64,000 bases of DNA, from assembly GCA_029718625.1 (NCBI GenBank), contig CM056383.1, positions 67,270,117 through 67,334,116 on the forward strand, written 5' to 3'. The position numbers and the translations under genes are program-made. The notes below the pieces were generated by a model. The model made no database searches. It was not told where the DNA came from and saw only the letters and a list, made by a program, of their open reading frames with translations. Source of the stretch: Synaphobranchus kaupii. Lineage: Eukaryota; Chordata; Actinopteri; Anguilliformes; Synaphobranchidae. Below are positions 21,147-35,090 of this stretch, one piece after another (within the stretch, counting starts at the first letter, position 1; each line of letters starts with the position of its first letter).

Positions 21147-22186
21147 CCCTCAAGCACATTCGAGCAGTCAACAACTCTTCTGCCAGTGATGTTCTGAAAT
21201 TACCATAATCAACGCAAATACCATTTAATTTTGGTGGCACACTAACTACAGGAATGATTTATAGTGGATTACAAAATATGATGTATCTCGCTGTCAGATG
21301 TGCCTAACAGATTAGCGTCCTGTGAACAGACATCGATTTTCCTTTACAAAGACAGATGCTTCTAAAGTGGCCAATGGAAAAGATTATGCAATGTAATACT
21401 GTGATATAACCTCAGCAAATAGGGCTTTTTACAGCTATAGCTTAAGGCCTGATGCAGTACCAGCAGTATTGCTATAATTCTTATCTTCTTCTTTACTGAA
21501 GATAAACATTACAAAGATACCAACATTCGATACAGTAGTTTGACATAATTTTTAATGCCCTGACATGTAACACAATGGACAAAATTATTCATTTGACAAC
21601 AATGCACTTTTTATTCATTTCAAAATAAACTGTATTTTATTGAAAAAAAATTATATAAGTCTAAACATCTGACAGGCTTCTGAAACTTGCCGGGCCTGTT
21701 TGTGTCCATTTGGACCAGCCGTATTTGGCTGTTTTTATAGCATAACACCATCTGCCATGGCGTTCCCATACTGGCAGCGAATGCAGCTACCTGCTGTTTT
21801 GTCCTTCTTGCATATTGATGTGTCTTTCTGGAAGCTCTGTGGTTAGGATTACTAAAGGATATGGCATCTTGCTTGCCATTTTCCAGTCTTAGACAATGAG
21901 AACATGGAAGAAAGGCATTTATGGAGTTATGTCTTTTACTCATGACGTTTGGCCGCCGTGTGTACCAGCTGCACACACAATGGGACAAAGCCAGGCACCA
22001 TTCAGTCATTATATGGTTAGATTGAGGGGTAAGTTTTCCATGATAAATTAACTCATTTCTGAATTCAGGGCTAATTTGTCACCACATATTAGGAGCTTTG
22101 ATCTGAAAGAAATGTGAAGCACAGGTTGCATTGCGTGGAGGTCGAACACTACACAAATTGTAGTAAATGATCTTGTATTGTTTGCG

Positions 22187-22234
22187 GCTCAGTGCAAAAG
22201 CATCTGCTAATTTAATGTAATGTCATGTAAATAG
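22187..22234 (+). mobile_element. SINE/LINE tail fragment
   Basis: gcggctcagtgcaaaagcat, then ctgctaatttaatgtaatgtcatg, is a diverged version of the ctctggataagagcgtctgc tail with two (TGTAA)-like repeats. No head is visible upstream. Confidence 0.5.
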
Positions 22235-23673
22235 TCATTTAGACCTAATTGTTTATACACAGCGTAGTTCTGCATGTGCACATAATTTCGATTAGGTGAT
22301 ATGAAGCCTGATACAACCTGTTAAACTACGGCTGTTAAGTCTCGTATTCTAACAGTTGCCTAGCGCTCTTCCGGTGTAATGACGTTTCAAATTTTATTCG
22401 TATTATATTGTCTGAATTTGTTGACATTGTAAAGTCCTCCCACTGTCTCGTTTGGTGTCTCTTGCAAAATAGATTTCAATCTGAAACACACAAATAAATA
22501 ATTCCAGTGATTTCTTAACTCATATTCACTTGATTTATTGAGTCAAAGTTAAGGACACGTGCTGAGTGAATATTGCTTGTGAATATAGTGCCTCTTACGC
22601 TTTTCGATACCTATAATGGAATTCAAATGTACTTTCTTGCTTACCTGTATATTATCATCTTTGGACAGTGGTACGTCTCTGACTGTGTTGTAGCATCCAG
22701 GCATCAAGAGGTTCATGAAGACAACTTTGGAGATAAGGGAGAGTTTTTAGTAAGAAGGGTTTTTTTTACTGCCCGCCTTCTAGAGTGGAATATATAAATT
22801 CCAACCTGGCAAGGCCCTGTTTTACTGGTGTCTGGCACAGATGCATCTGCTCCAGGAAGTGATCAGGACAACCCAGCTGGCTCGTCAGACGACTCCGCAT
22901 GTGTGCGGTTTGTGCCGAGCTTGTATATGCGCGGGCGTCTGGATCTCACTGCTGCTTTCCTTAATGTCACTGGTCCAGGTCTGATTGCTGCAATCACAGG
23001 TGCTCGTATTATCTCATCCTTACCAGATTCAATGTCATTCAAATACGATCGCCATAGCAACTGCCGCATCGGGCGTTATTTTTTGACAGTGATCCAGTCT
23101 TACTGTCCCGAGTTAATTTATCCACAACAATGCTAAGTCTGTGACCCTGTCACTCTGTATACTCAGTTATATAAAAAGGGCAGCGACAGTTAATAAACTG
23201 AAAATAAAACATGTACAGGCACTTCTTTACAAGGCCAAATGATTGCCTGATCAAGGATGGTAAATATGACATATGACTCAGACTGGTGCACTATGACAAA
23301 TTCTGTGTATAACGCTATGCATGTAAGACATTTGAAAGCATACCTCTACATCTATCGGGGACAAAAGACAACGTGAGCAAATACGTGTATCATAAGAAGC
23401 ATGGTATGTCATGAACCTCAAAAAATAAGCAGTCTTTTCAATGCTTTCTGAAGAGAATTTACTGGATAATTCTACACTTACTATTTTTTCATACAAACAA
23501 GTACAGTGGTACTGTATGTAGTTATCAGTTGAATTATAAGAATTCTTCAAGGTAAAATGGATGACAATGGATTTTTCTCTGCATCCGACAGTTCAGCTTA
23601 CTGACACTGCGATCTCTCATAAAGGATTTCTGTCTCTTGTGCCTGCCAAGATGCAAAAATCACGCCTTATAGC

Positions 23674-23770
23674 AGTGGTTCTCAAACTCAGTCCTGAGGA
23701 CCCCCGCATATGCTGGTTTTTGTGACAGACTATCGCATGCTCAATTAAGGTTGTTGAACACACGTGTTTA
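23674..23770 (+). mobile_element. hAT-like terminal fragment
   Basis: cagtggttctcaaactcagt and cctgaggacccccgc, then gctggtttttgtgac, is the end type of a common fish hAT group. I could not find the complementary right end, so this is a fragment. Confidence 0.45.
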
Positions 23771-26345
23771 ATTTCTATGATAATTTTTTCCCCTTAAACT
23801 TGTTAACTCAATGCAGGCTTGGCTTGTTATAATTTGCTTTGTCTGTGAATTCTTCATTATCTAGCAAATGGTTAGATTTAGTCCTCGTGTATCCGCACCT
23901 TTCACCAATTAAGGAACCCATTGATTCACCTCAGGCTTTCAGTTGATCAGTTAAAAATGTTCAGACTCTTTGTATGTAATCATATAGCACAATAAGCACA
24001 ATAATGGATCACTCTCCATCTTGTGTAGAATCGAATGGAATACTGATGTCATTCTGATGATGATACTGATGATGTCATTCTTATTTAAATGTCTTAATAA
24101 ATCCAGGCCTGTGTAGCTACTTCAGGAGCTAATCCATATGGCTGTCTGAATTTAAGAGTAAGAGTGCAGGTAAGAACAGAACACCCATTCACACCCATTC
24201 AAATCCCTAAAAGGTGCTATTTTCCAACGTACAGTGGAAATTTTTGGGAAATTTAAAGCATTCTGGGTATCATAAAACCAAAGCGAAATTGAACTGAAGA
24301 ACGGAAAGCCACAGAAGGACTTTTCTAGTTTGTCTACCCCCCCCCCTCCCCCATCTGCACACCCCCCACCACCCCGTAAGTAAGCTTATCGTGTGCTGTG
24401 TGCTCCAAAACATTTTTCCTCCAATCAGGCGAGAAGAAACCTGGAAACATTTCCATTAAAAATTAGACCTTCAATGTCTCTTTGTCTGAGGTTGTGGCGG
24501 CTACCAGTTGACTCCAGGTCAGAAACGCTCATAATAAGTGCGTAAGTGTAGGTGAGTCAGGTTACCCTGCGCTACACTGAGATAAACGAAGGCCAGCCAG
24601 AGAAAAGCTCTGTAGATGGGGAAAAAAGGAAAGAAATATATAAGAGAACACCAGCATGATATAAAAACCATCCTATTTAAAAAATAAATAAATTAATACA
24701 TTTTGTCACTGTTTGTGAAAAGTATGCCTTGATCCCTGGATCAATGTCAACCATACAACTGTCTCACAAAAAGTCTCCTTTCTCAATTGAGCCTTTTTTG
24801 CCAAACTTGATATCAAAGGATTATTGAAAGTTGAAATATCGGTTTTTGCAATATTTGGTCTTTAATTCATTTATTTATGGATTTTGTGGCAGACTGATTG
24901 ATTTTACAGTAATTACTTCTGTATGTTTTTTTGTATATTTATGACTAAATAATTTCAACCACACATGACTAATGCATTATTATGCCATGCTAACAAAAGA
25001 TAGTTATATCAAAATGCAATGTGGCATGTTTAAATAATTTTGATCAAACGCCATCTAACGTCAGTAGTGTGCCCATATGTGGCGAATGGGTTGCCTGGCT
25101 CTTTGGACTCGATGCAATGGCAATGTCGTTGGACCTGCAGAGTAATTAATCTCTCTTTGGTGTTATGTGCTGTCTGCCTAATGATACATGATCATCGTTT
25201 CCAAAGATTTCCTTTTATTTCCGTTCAGCTATATTATGTTCAGTGGACTGACACAACTGGTCGCAACGGGCTAAATTGTAAGCAAAAATCAATGCGCAAA
25301 AGAGACAGCGGAAAACATTGCACAAGCTTTTATGGAAGTGGGCGAGAATTGATTTTCAGTGTTCCTGGCACGCAAAAAACTTGAAAGATGTGTTACGTTG
25401 GAATGGGGAATGAAAAGGAAACCGGATCGTAAAATGCGCCGTCCTAATATGAACCTGATGTCAATAAAAAATATCTCTGTAATAGAACGAAAGGTGGAGA
25501 ATTCCACACGAGGGGCTAGTTCCATTTGAGGTCGTCCAAGTAGGATAAGGAGGCGTCACACTCTAGCAGGCTCACCATACGAGCATGCGGTGCAACACTA
25601 GCAACTGTAAATTCATCCCATTATCATGTCGATGTAGCAATAACAATAATACGTTTTCTGTAAATAAGCTGTTCGCAATGGAATTTCCGTTGGAAGACAT
25701 CATGCATTGTTTAAAAGGCCATATGCACCACGGACAGAAACCACATCTTTTGAACGTTGAATGACAGGACCTCACCGCAGGTTTTATTTTTATAATTATG
25801 ATTACCTCAGATATGGGCACAGCTAGTAAGCAACACGTGGAATGTAGGGAAATCTTTCAAGGAATCTTTCACAGACGATGCCATTATTTTGAAAACCGTA
25901 TACCTGTAGCGTGACAGGTTGTACGATTTGTTGCATGTTGGATATTTATATTTGGAAATAACAATAGAGTGCTCAATAAAAGCCTCTTTAAATTGTCACG
26001 CATGACAAGGTAATTCCAAAGTGTTTTTATGTTCAACGATACACTGCTGCATTTTATTCATAGGAAAAAAGCTTGCTTTCTTTGAAGATATTTTCAGGCA
26101 ACCAGCGAGCCAGGATATCCAGATGTCTATGTAAATATACATACCTAATTTGTTGTAAGAGTTCTAATGCCTCACGGTGAGGCAAACATGCACGTGTCTG
26201 CAAAGGAAACAAATAAATAAATAAACAAACAGTTTGTGCTGCTGTGATCCACATTTGATTTAGGCCATAGGGCACATGGCTACTTGAGGTTCAAACGCCT
26301 CGCTTGGGAGTAGCTAACAGTGATCAGCACGGATAACTGAAGTCT

Positions 26346-26561
26346 GTGCAGCACCGTCCAGGGACTCGTTTCATTCGGCACAGTGGTCAGCCCCCATCCG
26401 CGGGCTCCCGTTCACAGCAGAGCCGTTCGTTCGACGTTGAATACGATTTCCCCGTCTTCCAGGGCTTCTCTCGAGCGGGGGGCAACCAGCACTCGAAGCC
26501 GTCGCGCTTATTGCTGAATTACCTCCAGCAATGTAACGAGGATAAGCAGCTTAGGAGGTAA
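26346..26561 (+). CDS. Possible exon or unassigned open frame (low confidence)
   Basis: A 71-codon open frame with CpG-rich, coding-like composition inside an AT-rich desert. The predicted peptide includes SFDVEYDFPVFQGFSR and NYLQQCNEDKQLRR. An acceptor-like gtctgtgcag ends at 26350. A donor-like AGGAG|gtaacc lies at the 3' end, so the piece could be an internal or first exon, or part of a lncRNA. I do not recognise the product, and no neighbouring exons could be tied to it. Chance is a real alternative. Confidence 0.2.
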   Translation: MQHRPGTRFIRHSGQPPSAGSRSQQSRSFDVEYDFPVFQGFSRAGGNQHSKPSRLLLNYLQQCNEDKQLRR

Positions 26562-28442
26562 CCGGACTTCCCCAGACACCTCAGTATTCAAATGTGTTTT
26601 CACTTTTCAGCACCACCGTAACGAAGCCGTTATCAAGAGCATATTTGATTTTAAATGCATTTATGTGATGATATCTTATATGGGGAGCGGTATCCTTAGG
26701 TTGTTGTTCAGAACTATCTAGTTGTTGACTTGAAACAAATAGAATATTCAGGCCACCTCTTTGGGGGAATATTTATTCATTTTTGTCCTGAACATGACTT
26801 ACTCCAATACAATAAAAGCACAGTGAATAAACCACTGACTCTTTCATAGATTGTCAAATCAAAGACCGCATGGCTCCCGGAAGGATATAGACACAGAGGG
26901 AAGGGCACATTTTGGCAGATGTGTGGGCTTGTGTGGGCTCAAATAAGCATTTAAAGGTCTGTTTTGCCTCAAGCTATGTTTACAATCAACATCTGACAAA
27001 ATACGATGCTTGAATAGGAACATTATTCGCTTTTTAATTGCTCTTTGTTCCATAACATGCAGCGTGATCTGAAAACTTTCTGACCTCGTCATAAAACGCA
27101 ATGTGAAAAAAGTTCAATATCTAGCATACTTCTGAAAAGGGCCGCATGCAAGAATTGCAGTGGTCAGTGGGATGAAATTGAAAGAAACGTTGCTATGGTC
27201 CAGCATCTCTGTATCCAAGGGTCAATGTAGCCCGGGGTGGAGGAGCCGTTTCCCTATTGGAATGCTAATCTACTCCCTGCTGCCGAGAGGCTTAAAAGTG
27301 AAATTGTCTTGCTGCCTTAAGCCTCCCCTGGCAGAGGCTTAATACCCTTTAAATGATCCCAGTTTCCGCGGTAATTACCTCACTGGCTTATTTCTGCGGT
27401 AAATCACCGTAGTCTGTCTCTGGGTACAGAGAATCAGAGATCGTGGGCTTTTGAAGGGGTAAAGAAACAAGAGCAGCCGCATTGATGATATACTCTCCAT
27501 GTATTAAAGATTAGCATACATCTGCATGTTCTGAGAGATGGGAATGCCAATGTATGGTTTGTGTGTACACCTTTTCATCTTTCTTTTGTCAGAAGCCGAA
27601 AACACGGCACAAACTGTCAAAATTTTCAGGACTTCGTTTTTAACGGTGTCAAACATGTTTTGAAGGTGTTGTACTGAAATATTTCACATATCATTTTATG
27701 TTGATTGCCAGACTATTACGAGACTGAGGTTATTGCCAAACTTATATGGTGATTTATGATATATTTGTTGGCCAGTAAAGAACAAACTGTATTACATTGA
27801 TGCCTATTGCCAATTTCCTTTGACACAATATAAGTTACTGCATGATTTTTGACTCACAACCTCAAGTAGAGCCTCATAAAAAATGAATACTTGAGAGTGC
27901 GGTATCAATCATTCAGCATTACGTTTCTCATAAAATTGAAAGACACAGAAAATGTTGTCCATCATCTGTCTTGTTGAATGCAAAGATGGCTCTTCTGCGT
28001 TCTAATCAAGTGCCTCGGGGTGGTACCCAGTCATGTACCATAGCAGGTTTTGTAAATCAAAGCAGTTCTTTACTGCAGAAGGCCTTCGTCTAATATGCAA
28101 ACGGTTTTTGCCCGTGGCTTTCAAGGGAGCTGAAAACACAGAATGACTTATGGCTCTTTAAGATTTACTATTAGTAATTATCATTCATTTAAAATGAATA
28201 GGAATCACAGATGTACAGCCTTAACCTTTAAAAGAATGCAAATAAATGGGTGCATTAATCATAAACACATGAGGACAGGATAAATGGTGCATGGTCAATG
28301 GAACATAATTATCAATTTTATTTAAGTACTTTATTTAATTATCTGTTTTATACAAGTGCTTTATTGTTCTTCCATGTAGCTGACAGCTAATTAACTAAAC
28401 AGATGATCTTTTTACACATACTTTTCCTTCCTCTTCTTTTCT
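26562..28442. other. Intergenic, no gene seen
   Basis: AT-rich unique sequence. ctgctgccgagaggcttaaa and tgccttaagcctcccctggc around 27280-27335 form short repeated/inverted agaggctta-type motifs without element ends. Confidence 0.45.
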
Positions 28443-28580
28443 CGGTGGAGCAGCTATTAGCACGGTGGAGCAGTGGTTAGCACGGTGGAGCAGCGGTTAG
28501 CACGGTGGAGCAGCGGTTAGCGCGGTGGAGCAGCGCTTAGCACGGTGGAGCAGCGGTTAGCAAAGCGGAGCAGCAGCTGT
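28443..28580 (+). repeat. 20-bp tandem array of a tRNA-like A-box motif, 7 copies
   Basis: Unit cggtggagcagcggttagca repeated at a 20-bp period with single-base variants (tggtta, cgctta, ctatta). The unit resembles the 5' head of fish tRNA-like repeats (ggtggcgcagtggttagcac) and contains an A-box-like tggagcagtggtta. It leads straight into the dispersed repeat at 28577. Confidence 0.85.
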
Positions 28581-28830
28581 GTAGAGTTTGCATGTTCTCC
28601 CTGTGTCCGCGTGGGTTTCCTCCCACAGTCCAAAGACATGTAGGTTAGGCTAATTGGAGACTCTAAATTGGCCATAGGTATGAGTGTGTGAGTGAATGGT
28701 GTGTGTGCCCTGTGATGTATTGGCGACCTGTCCAGGGTGTAGTCCTGCCTCTCGCCCAATGCATGCTGGGATAGGCTCCAGCCCCCCATGACCCTGACAA
28801 GGAATAAGTGGGTTAATCAGGATTTTTTTC
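28577..28830 (+). repeat. Widespread teleost interspersed repeat
   Basis: Includes gtttgcatgttctccctgtg, tttcctcccacagtccaaag, aattggagactctaaattgg, tggcgacctgtccagggtgt and gcatgctgggataggctcca, a block I recognise from many fish genomes. I cannot assign a family name with certainty. A minus-strand fragment lies at 6638-6755. Confidence 0.75.
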
Positions 28831-30029
28831 TATATAGGTATAGGTATTGCTAGTAAAGGTATGTGTTTCTATTTCTCAATGCATATTCATGTTTGTTTCT
28901 CTTGGCGGCCATCTTTTCATGCATGAAATTGTGTATGTATTTTTCCACTCAGTGCATATAATTTGGGTTTACTCTCACCAAGGTACCCATAATGTTTAAA
29001 AATGTTTAAATTATTAACCTTAGAGCTTCAGAATATTGATATTGGCCTTTTTAATGGCCTATTGAGTGGTTTATTTAACAGCGACACACAATTTGCATTT
29101 GATTACTCCTTAGAAAATGCATATACATCTGATAAGCTTCCCTCATGAAGGGGGATTTTTCTGGGAAGAGAATACTTGAATTAATGTTTTGTTTTCAACT
29201 GACAAAAAATGCCTTGATTCTTTACATTATGTCGTCACATTGGGAATCGATAAAAAAATGCATGACCAAGGAATAGAATCTTTTTTCCATTCCCTACTCA
29301 CTGAGATTAGCATTACACATGTAGCATACAGTATATGATTTCGTAAGGTTTTAAGTAACATAGACCTTGACCATTCAAATAACGTTAATGTAAATCTATA
29401 TGCTTCTTCCGGTTCATATAGGTAACCTTAATTCTTTTAATTCTGAAAGGATTTACTGACATGAGTCAGTGCCAGATTATCAGTTATAAGCAGACCGGTC
29501 CTATGTACTAATGATTTTTTAATTGCCTTTCCTTTAAAGTGTAGCCGTTCACTCTGGCGTTCGAGTCAAATGAGCGCCCGAAGACCCTTTCAGCGCTCAG
29601 CTAACCCCCATCCATTTCTGCGCCCGCAATTTTCCTGTAAATGCACGCGGTCTTTCTTTTTCCACCTGGAAGGTAATTTATTCTCTGCATCCTTAAGCAG
29701 AGAAGAATTTTGGCTCGCTCATTTGTCAAACCACCTTCTGCCTCCTAAACCAATTTGGTCTCGTTTCTTATATCTTCCCACACACAGACACCCACTTTCA
29801 TAGCTGTCATGAGGCCTCCGGCAATGCAGTGGTACAGTCCTTTCTGTACTTCTTCACTACAGTGTTGTTATTTCCAATTCAGAACAATTCTGGTAACAGT
29901 AGGAACAAAAAAACAGTTGAGTACCTGTTGAATAACATTAAAAAGAAGTCAGGGGTAGCTGTGCTTAATTACAGATAAAAATTTAATTGAGATTTGACCT
30001 AAACCAATAAAGCAACCAGAATAGATCAG
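28831..30029. other. Intergenic, no gene seen
   Basis: AT-rich unique sequence up to the assembly gap. A 77-codon frame at 29570-29803 has no recognisable content. Confidence 0.45.
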
Positions 30030-30529
30030 NNNNNNNNNNNNNNNNNNNNNNNNNNNNNNNNNNNNNNNNNNNNNNNNNNNNNNNNNNNNNNNNNNNNNNN
30101 NNNNNNNNNNNNNNNNNNNNNNNNNNNNNNNNNNNNNNNNNNNNNNNNNNNNNNNNNNNNNNNNNNNNNNNNNNNNNNNNNNNNNNNNNNNNNNNNNNNN
30201 NNNNNNNNNNNNNNNNNNNNNNNNNNNNNNNNNNNNNNNNNNNNNNNNNNNNNNNNNNNNNNNNNNNNNNNNNNNNNNNNNNNNNNNNNNNNNNNNNNNN
30301 NNNNNNNNNNNNNNNNNNNNNNNNNNNNNNNNNNNNNNNNNNNNNNNNNNNNNNNNNNNNNNNNNNNNNNNNNNNNNNNNNNNNNNNNNNNNNNNNNNNN
30401 NNNNNNNNNNNNNNNNNNNNNNNNNNNNNNNNNNNNNNNNNNNNNNNNNNNNNNNNNNNNNNNNNNNNNNNNNNNNNNNNNNNNNNNNNNNNNNNNNNNN
30501 NNNNNNNNNNNNNNNNNNNNNNNNNNNNN
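30030..30529. other. Assembly gap, 500 N
   Basis: Exactly 500 unknown bases, probably a standard-size placeholder. The right flank begins with C- and G-homopolymers (30544-30559, about 30595-30612), which likely broke the assembly. The frames that run through the gap are not evidence of coding. Confidence 1.
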
Positions 30530-30622
30530 CCGCCTGCCCACAACCCCCCCCCCCCCCCCACGCGCACACACACCACTGTCATCACTGGAGCCTGGGGGGG
30601 GGGGGGGGGGGGTCCCTTGGAG

Positions 30623-30681
30623 ATGGAGATGGAGATGGATGAGGAGAGCTTCAGCCCTCTCATCTTTAAAGACTTCTTTGG
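30623..30681 (+). CDS. Possible short exon beside the gap (low confidence)
   Basis: A frame reading MEMEMDEESFSPLIFKDFFG from an ATG after a poly(G) run is followed by a donor-like TTTGG|gtaatg at 30681/30682. Read through, it stops at TAA 30683-30685. The acidic start is a short (GGAGAT) repeat, but ESFSPLIFKDFFG is not low-complexity. I do not recognise the product. The gap immediately upstream could hide the rest of the exon. It could also be chance. Confidence 0.18.
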
Positions 30682-30831
30682 GTAATGTTCCAGTCCTGTA
30701 CCTTTCTACCTGGCAACTGCGGTACTGAAGCTGGGGAGGGGGGGGGTGTGTGCCGAATCAGATCGCTATCGGCAACGATGCTGACAGGGACATCATTTTT
30801 AAGGGCGCACAAACTTATATATATATATATA

Positions 30832-30959
30832 CAGTGAGCACCATAATTCATTGGACAGTGACACATTTTTTGTTGTACACTTTCAAATTCAAAGTGCTAG
30901 AGTACAGAACCAAAATAATAAAAAATGTGTCACTGTCCAATTAATTATGGTGCTCAGTG
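30832..30959. mobile_element. Tc1/mariner-type MITE in (TA)n
   Basis: Inverted ends CAGTGAGCACCATAATTCAT and (complement of the right end) CACTGAGCACCATAATTAAT continue through ggacagtgacacatttttt on both arms. TA dinucleotides flank both sides, but the surrounding (TA)n makes the duplication uninformative. 128 bp, non-coding. Confidence 0.8.
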
Positions 30960-30961
30960 TA

Positions 30962-30965
30962 TATG

Positions 30966-31001
<36 letters not shown>

Positions 31002-32265
31002 TTACCACACTGAAAAATTGGATCACATATAAGCTGATGAATGAAACCTTCTCCAAAAAAATTATTTTTAAAAACAAAAAAAAAACTGAATGAAGAAAAA
31101 CGTCAGATATTAACTGTATTCCTTCTCTCACCATCGGTTTCCTAATGCAGCTGTCCTTCTCTGCAGAAGAGATGCATTAGTCAGCCCCATGCTTTTTTTT
31201 TTTCCAATGGCAATCAGTTGTCTACTGCCTGGTCTAATAGCGATTAAAACTACCGCACGTGTACCCAAAAAACCCAAACCGTGCATGCATGGATTTCCCT
31301 GTAAAGGTTTGCAAACAAGAGACAGTAATGCTTTGAAACGGTGCGCCAGCTGCGCCGTCTAAATGTTTAGACACCATCCTCCGCTGCGCGCTGAATTGAT
31401 CTTGATGGGGCCGTACATGTAAGAGCGGATTTCACTATCCCAATGTCCTTTAATTACCTTTATTTCTCCTCATCAAAGCAGACACCTGATGCAGCCGCTA
31501 AGAGCCAAGCGTTTACCTCAGCTTTAATGTGCCTCGGTTAACCGCTTTATACGTATTTGTACTTTTAATTTGCGCCGCTCAGAAAATAATTCTACGAGAT
31601 GCATTTAGCAGATTTTATTCCTTTTGTTGTTTTCCAGATTTCAAGTGGGAGTTGGTGTACTTACACCGATACGTTCCGTGATTAGCATAACAAAAAAAAA
31701 AACAATACAAAAAACATGTTCTTATCAACACCCTTGTTCGGTGGAATGAGATGCAATTAAGTCCAATGGAAGCTGTGGGTTTATGTTTTAGATTGCAGAG
31801 AAATCACATCCTGTGGTCTGGCTGAATTTTGTCTTGGATCGACACCGGAATCGGAAAGCTGCCGCCTGCACTCCTCCCTCTCACGCAGATGGCTTTTTGC
31901 GTTGAAACCCGTCGCCTATGAAATATTAAGCCGTGCCCGTCTCTTTAATTAAGGATTTCTGTAGGGAATGCACTTATTGTTTTCCTTCCCTCGCTTTTGC
32001 TACGAGAACAGCGCCGTTTGAAAGAACATTTGCAATCATGCTCGAAATTAAGTACTTGGATACCATCCTAAAACATGACACCCACCTCCCCCACACCCAC
32101 CTCCTTATGTTCTATATGACATACCCCAAAAAAGGGTTGTGGATCTAATCTTCCTAATAGCAAAGACCTCTCCAACGCTGGAGCTTTATGTTAGATTATC
32201 AATTTAAGCTTGTTCTGAGGGGGTCTCTGCCAGCATGCGTGCAGAAGAAACCCTCATATTTCGTC
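30962..32265. other. Intergenic, no gene seen
   Basis: A (TA)n/(CA)n patch at 30962-31001, A-runs near 31070 and 31692. Between 31300 and 31640 the sequence is mixed in composition and unique-looking, a candidate conserved non-coding segment. Confidence 0.45.
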
Positions 32266-32329
32266 CGTGATTGTCTCTGGACCTCGTCCCTCGCTAGTTC
32301 TCAGAACTCTCGGTCTTGATTGTGTTCCA

Positions 32330-32475
32330 TCAGATGGTTATGGGGGAAACCGGGGTCTCGTCTCGCGGGTAATTGCCGGAGTGATTGCTTTTCGGGGCGG
32401 GTGTCGGCCGAGGGTTACAATCCCCGCGACCCCCCCGCGGCTCCGGCCGCCGCCCTGCGGTCCGCTCGTTCAATT
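32330..32475. promoter_or_regulatory. CpG-rich patch
   Basis: A dense CpG stretch (gtctcgtctcgcgggtaatt, gtgtcggccgagggttac, ccccgcggctccggccgccg) inside AT-rich DNA. No exon could be supported. It could be an unmethylated regulatory island or a GC-rich repeat remnant. Confidence 0.3.
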
Positions 32476-34462
<1,987 letters not shown>

Positions 34463-34689
34463 TAGTATTTGTGCCCTGATTTTGGGAACAGATTCTGTAG
34501 CAGCCTACAATGGCTCACTAACATTCAGTGTCGGGGACATTTGCACATAATGGTCACAAGTTTGGCAGTTTGTCACTTTAGATTTTTGTGGCAAAGCCCC
34601 ACAGAAAGGCAGCCTATGTCCTCTCCCAGCGTTGTCTTTTTTTGTTTTAAAGAATGGAGCCTTACTGTGCTTCTTGCGATGCTTTTGCC

Positions 34690-35030
34690 AACGTGAGCAG
34701 GCCTCGGCGCGAATCGCAAGGCTCGTGGGCGTCGGTGTAGAGCTGAGCGGCTCGGTGGCCGTCCGAAAAATTCCCGCGGAACGCAACCGAAAGTGCCATC
34801 TCCACAAAAATCCGCCATCAAACCGCCGCCCACCGGCACCAACCGACGCTTACCGTTAGCACCCTCCCGGCCCAAAGACTGATTACACCGGCGTGCGATC
34901 CCATTGCTCAAGTCATGAACGTTCCTCGGTCCCCGCCGGTGTCCCACGCGGTTGCATCGACCGTGAATAAATCCGCTCCCATTGAAATTGAAGCCCACAT
35001 CATCCCTCCTCGGGTTCGTGTAATAAACAG
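34690..35030. promoter_or_regulatory. CpG-rich island-like region
   Basis: Many CpG dinucleotides over about 340 bp (cctcggcgcgaatcgcaagg, ttcccgcggaacgcaaccga, ccgacgcttaccgttagc). A 141-codon minus-strand frame overlaps it, but its peptide has no recognisable domain and CpG-rich DNA keeps frames open by chance. A promoter or enhancer island is the better guess. Confidence 0.35.
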
Positions 35031-35033
35031 TTT

Positions 35034-35090
35034 TAGGGGGGGGGGTAGTCCCTTTGTTTGGGCGGACGGGGGGGGGGGGGGGGAGGGGGG
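35034..35090 (+). repeat. Poly(G) tracts, G-quadruplex prone
   Basis: Runs of 11, about 17 and 7 G separated by short spacers (cgg, a). Four-tract quadruplex folding is possible. Run lengths in such sequence are often assembly-uncertain. Confidence 0.85.

Larger units (their letters stand above)
21155..26345. other. Intergenic, mostly unique, few repeat fragments
   Basis: Contains a SINE tail scrap, a hAT-like end near 23674, a C-rich run at 24339-24377 and (AAAT) patches. Frames at 21620-22009 (-), 22828-23136 (+) and 25040-25384 (+) are 100-130 codons but show no domains, conserved motifs or exon signals. Confidence 0.5.

Noticed and set aside
22828..23136. 102-codon frame starting MSGTDASAPGSDQDNPAGSS
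   Set aside because: No domain recognised, no upstream promoter or splice signals, and the 68-codon opposite frame is equally open.
29949..30663. Long minus-strand frames across 30030-30529
   Set aside because: They consist of unknown bases in the gap and say nothing about coding.
34573..34998. 141-codon minus-strand frame as a gene
   Set aside because: Overlaps a CpG-rich patch where stop codons are rare. The peptide has no recognisable domain or splice support.
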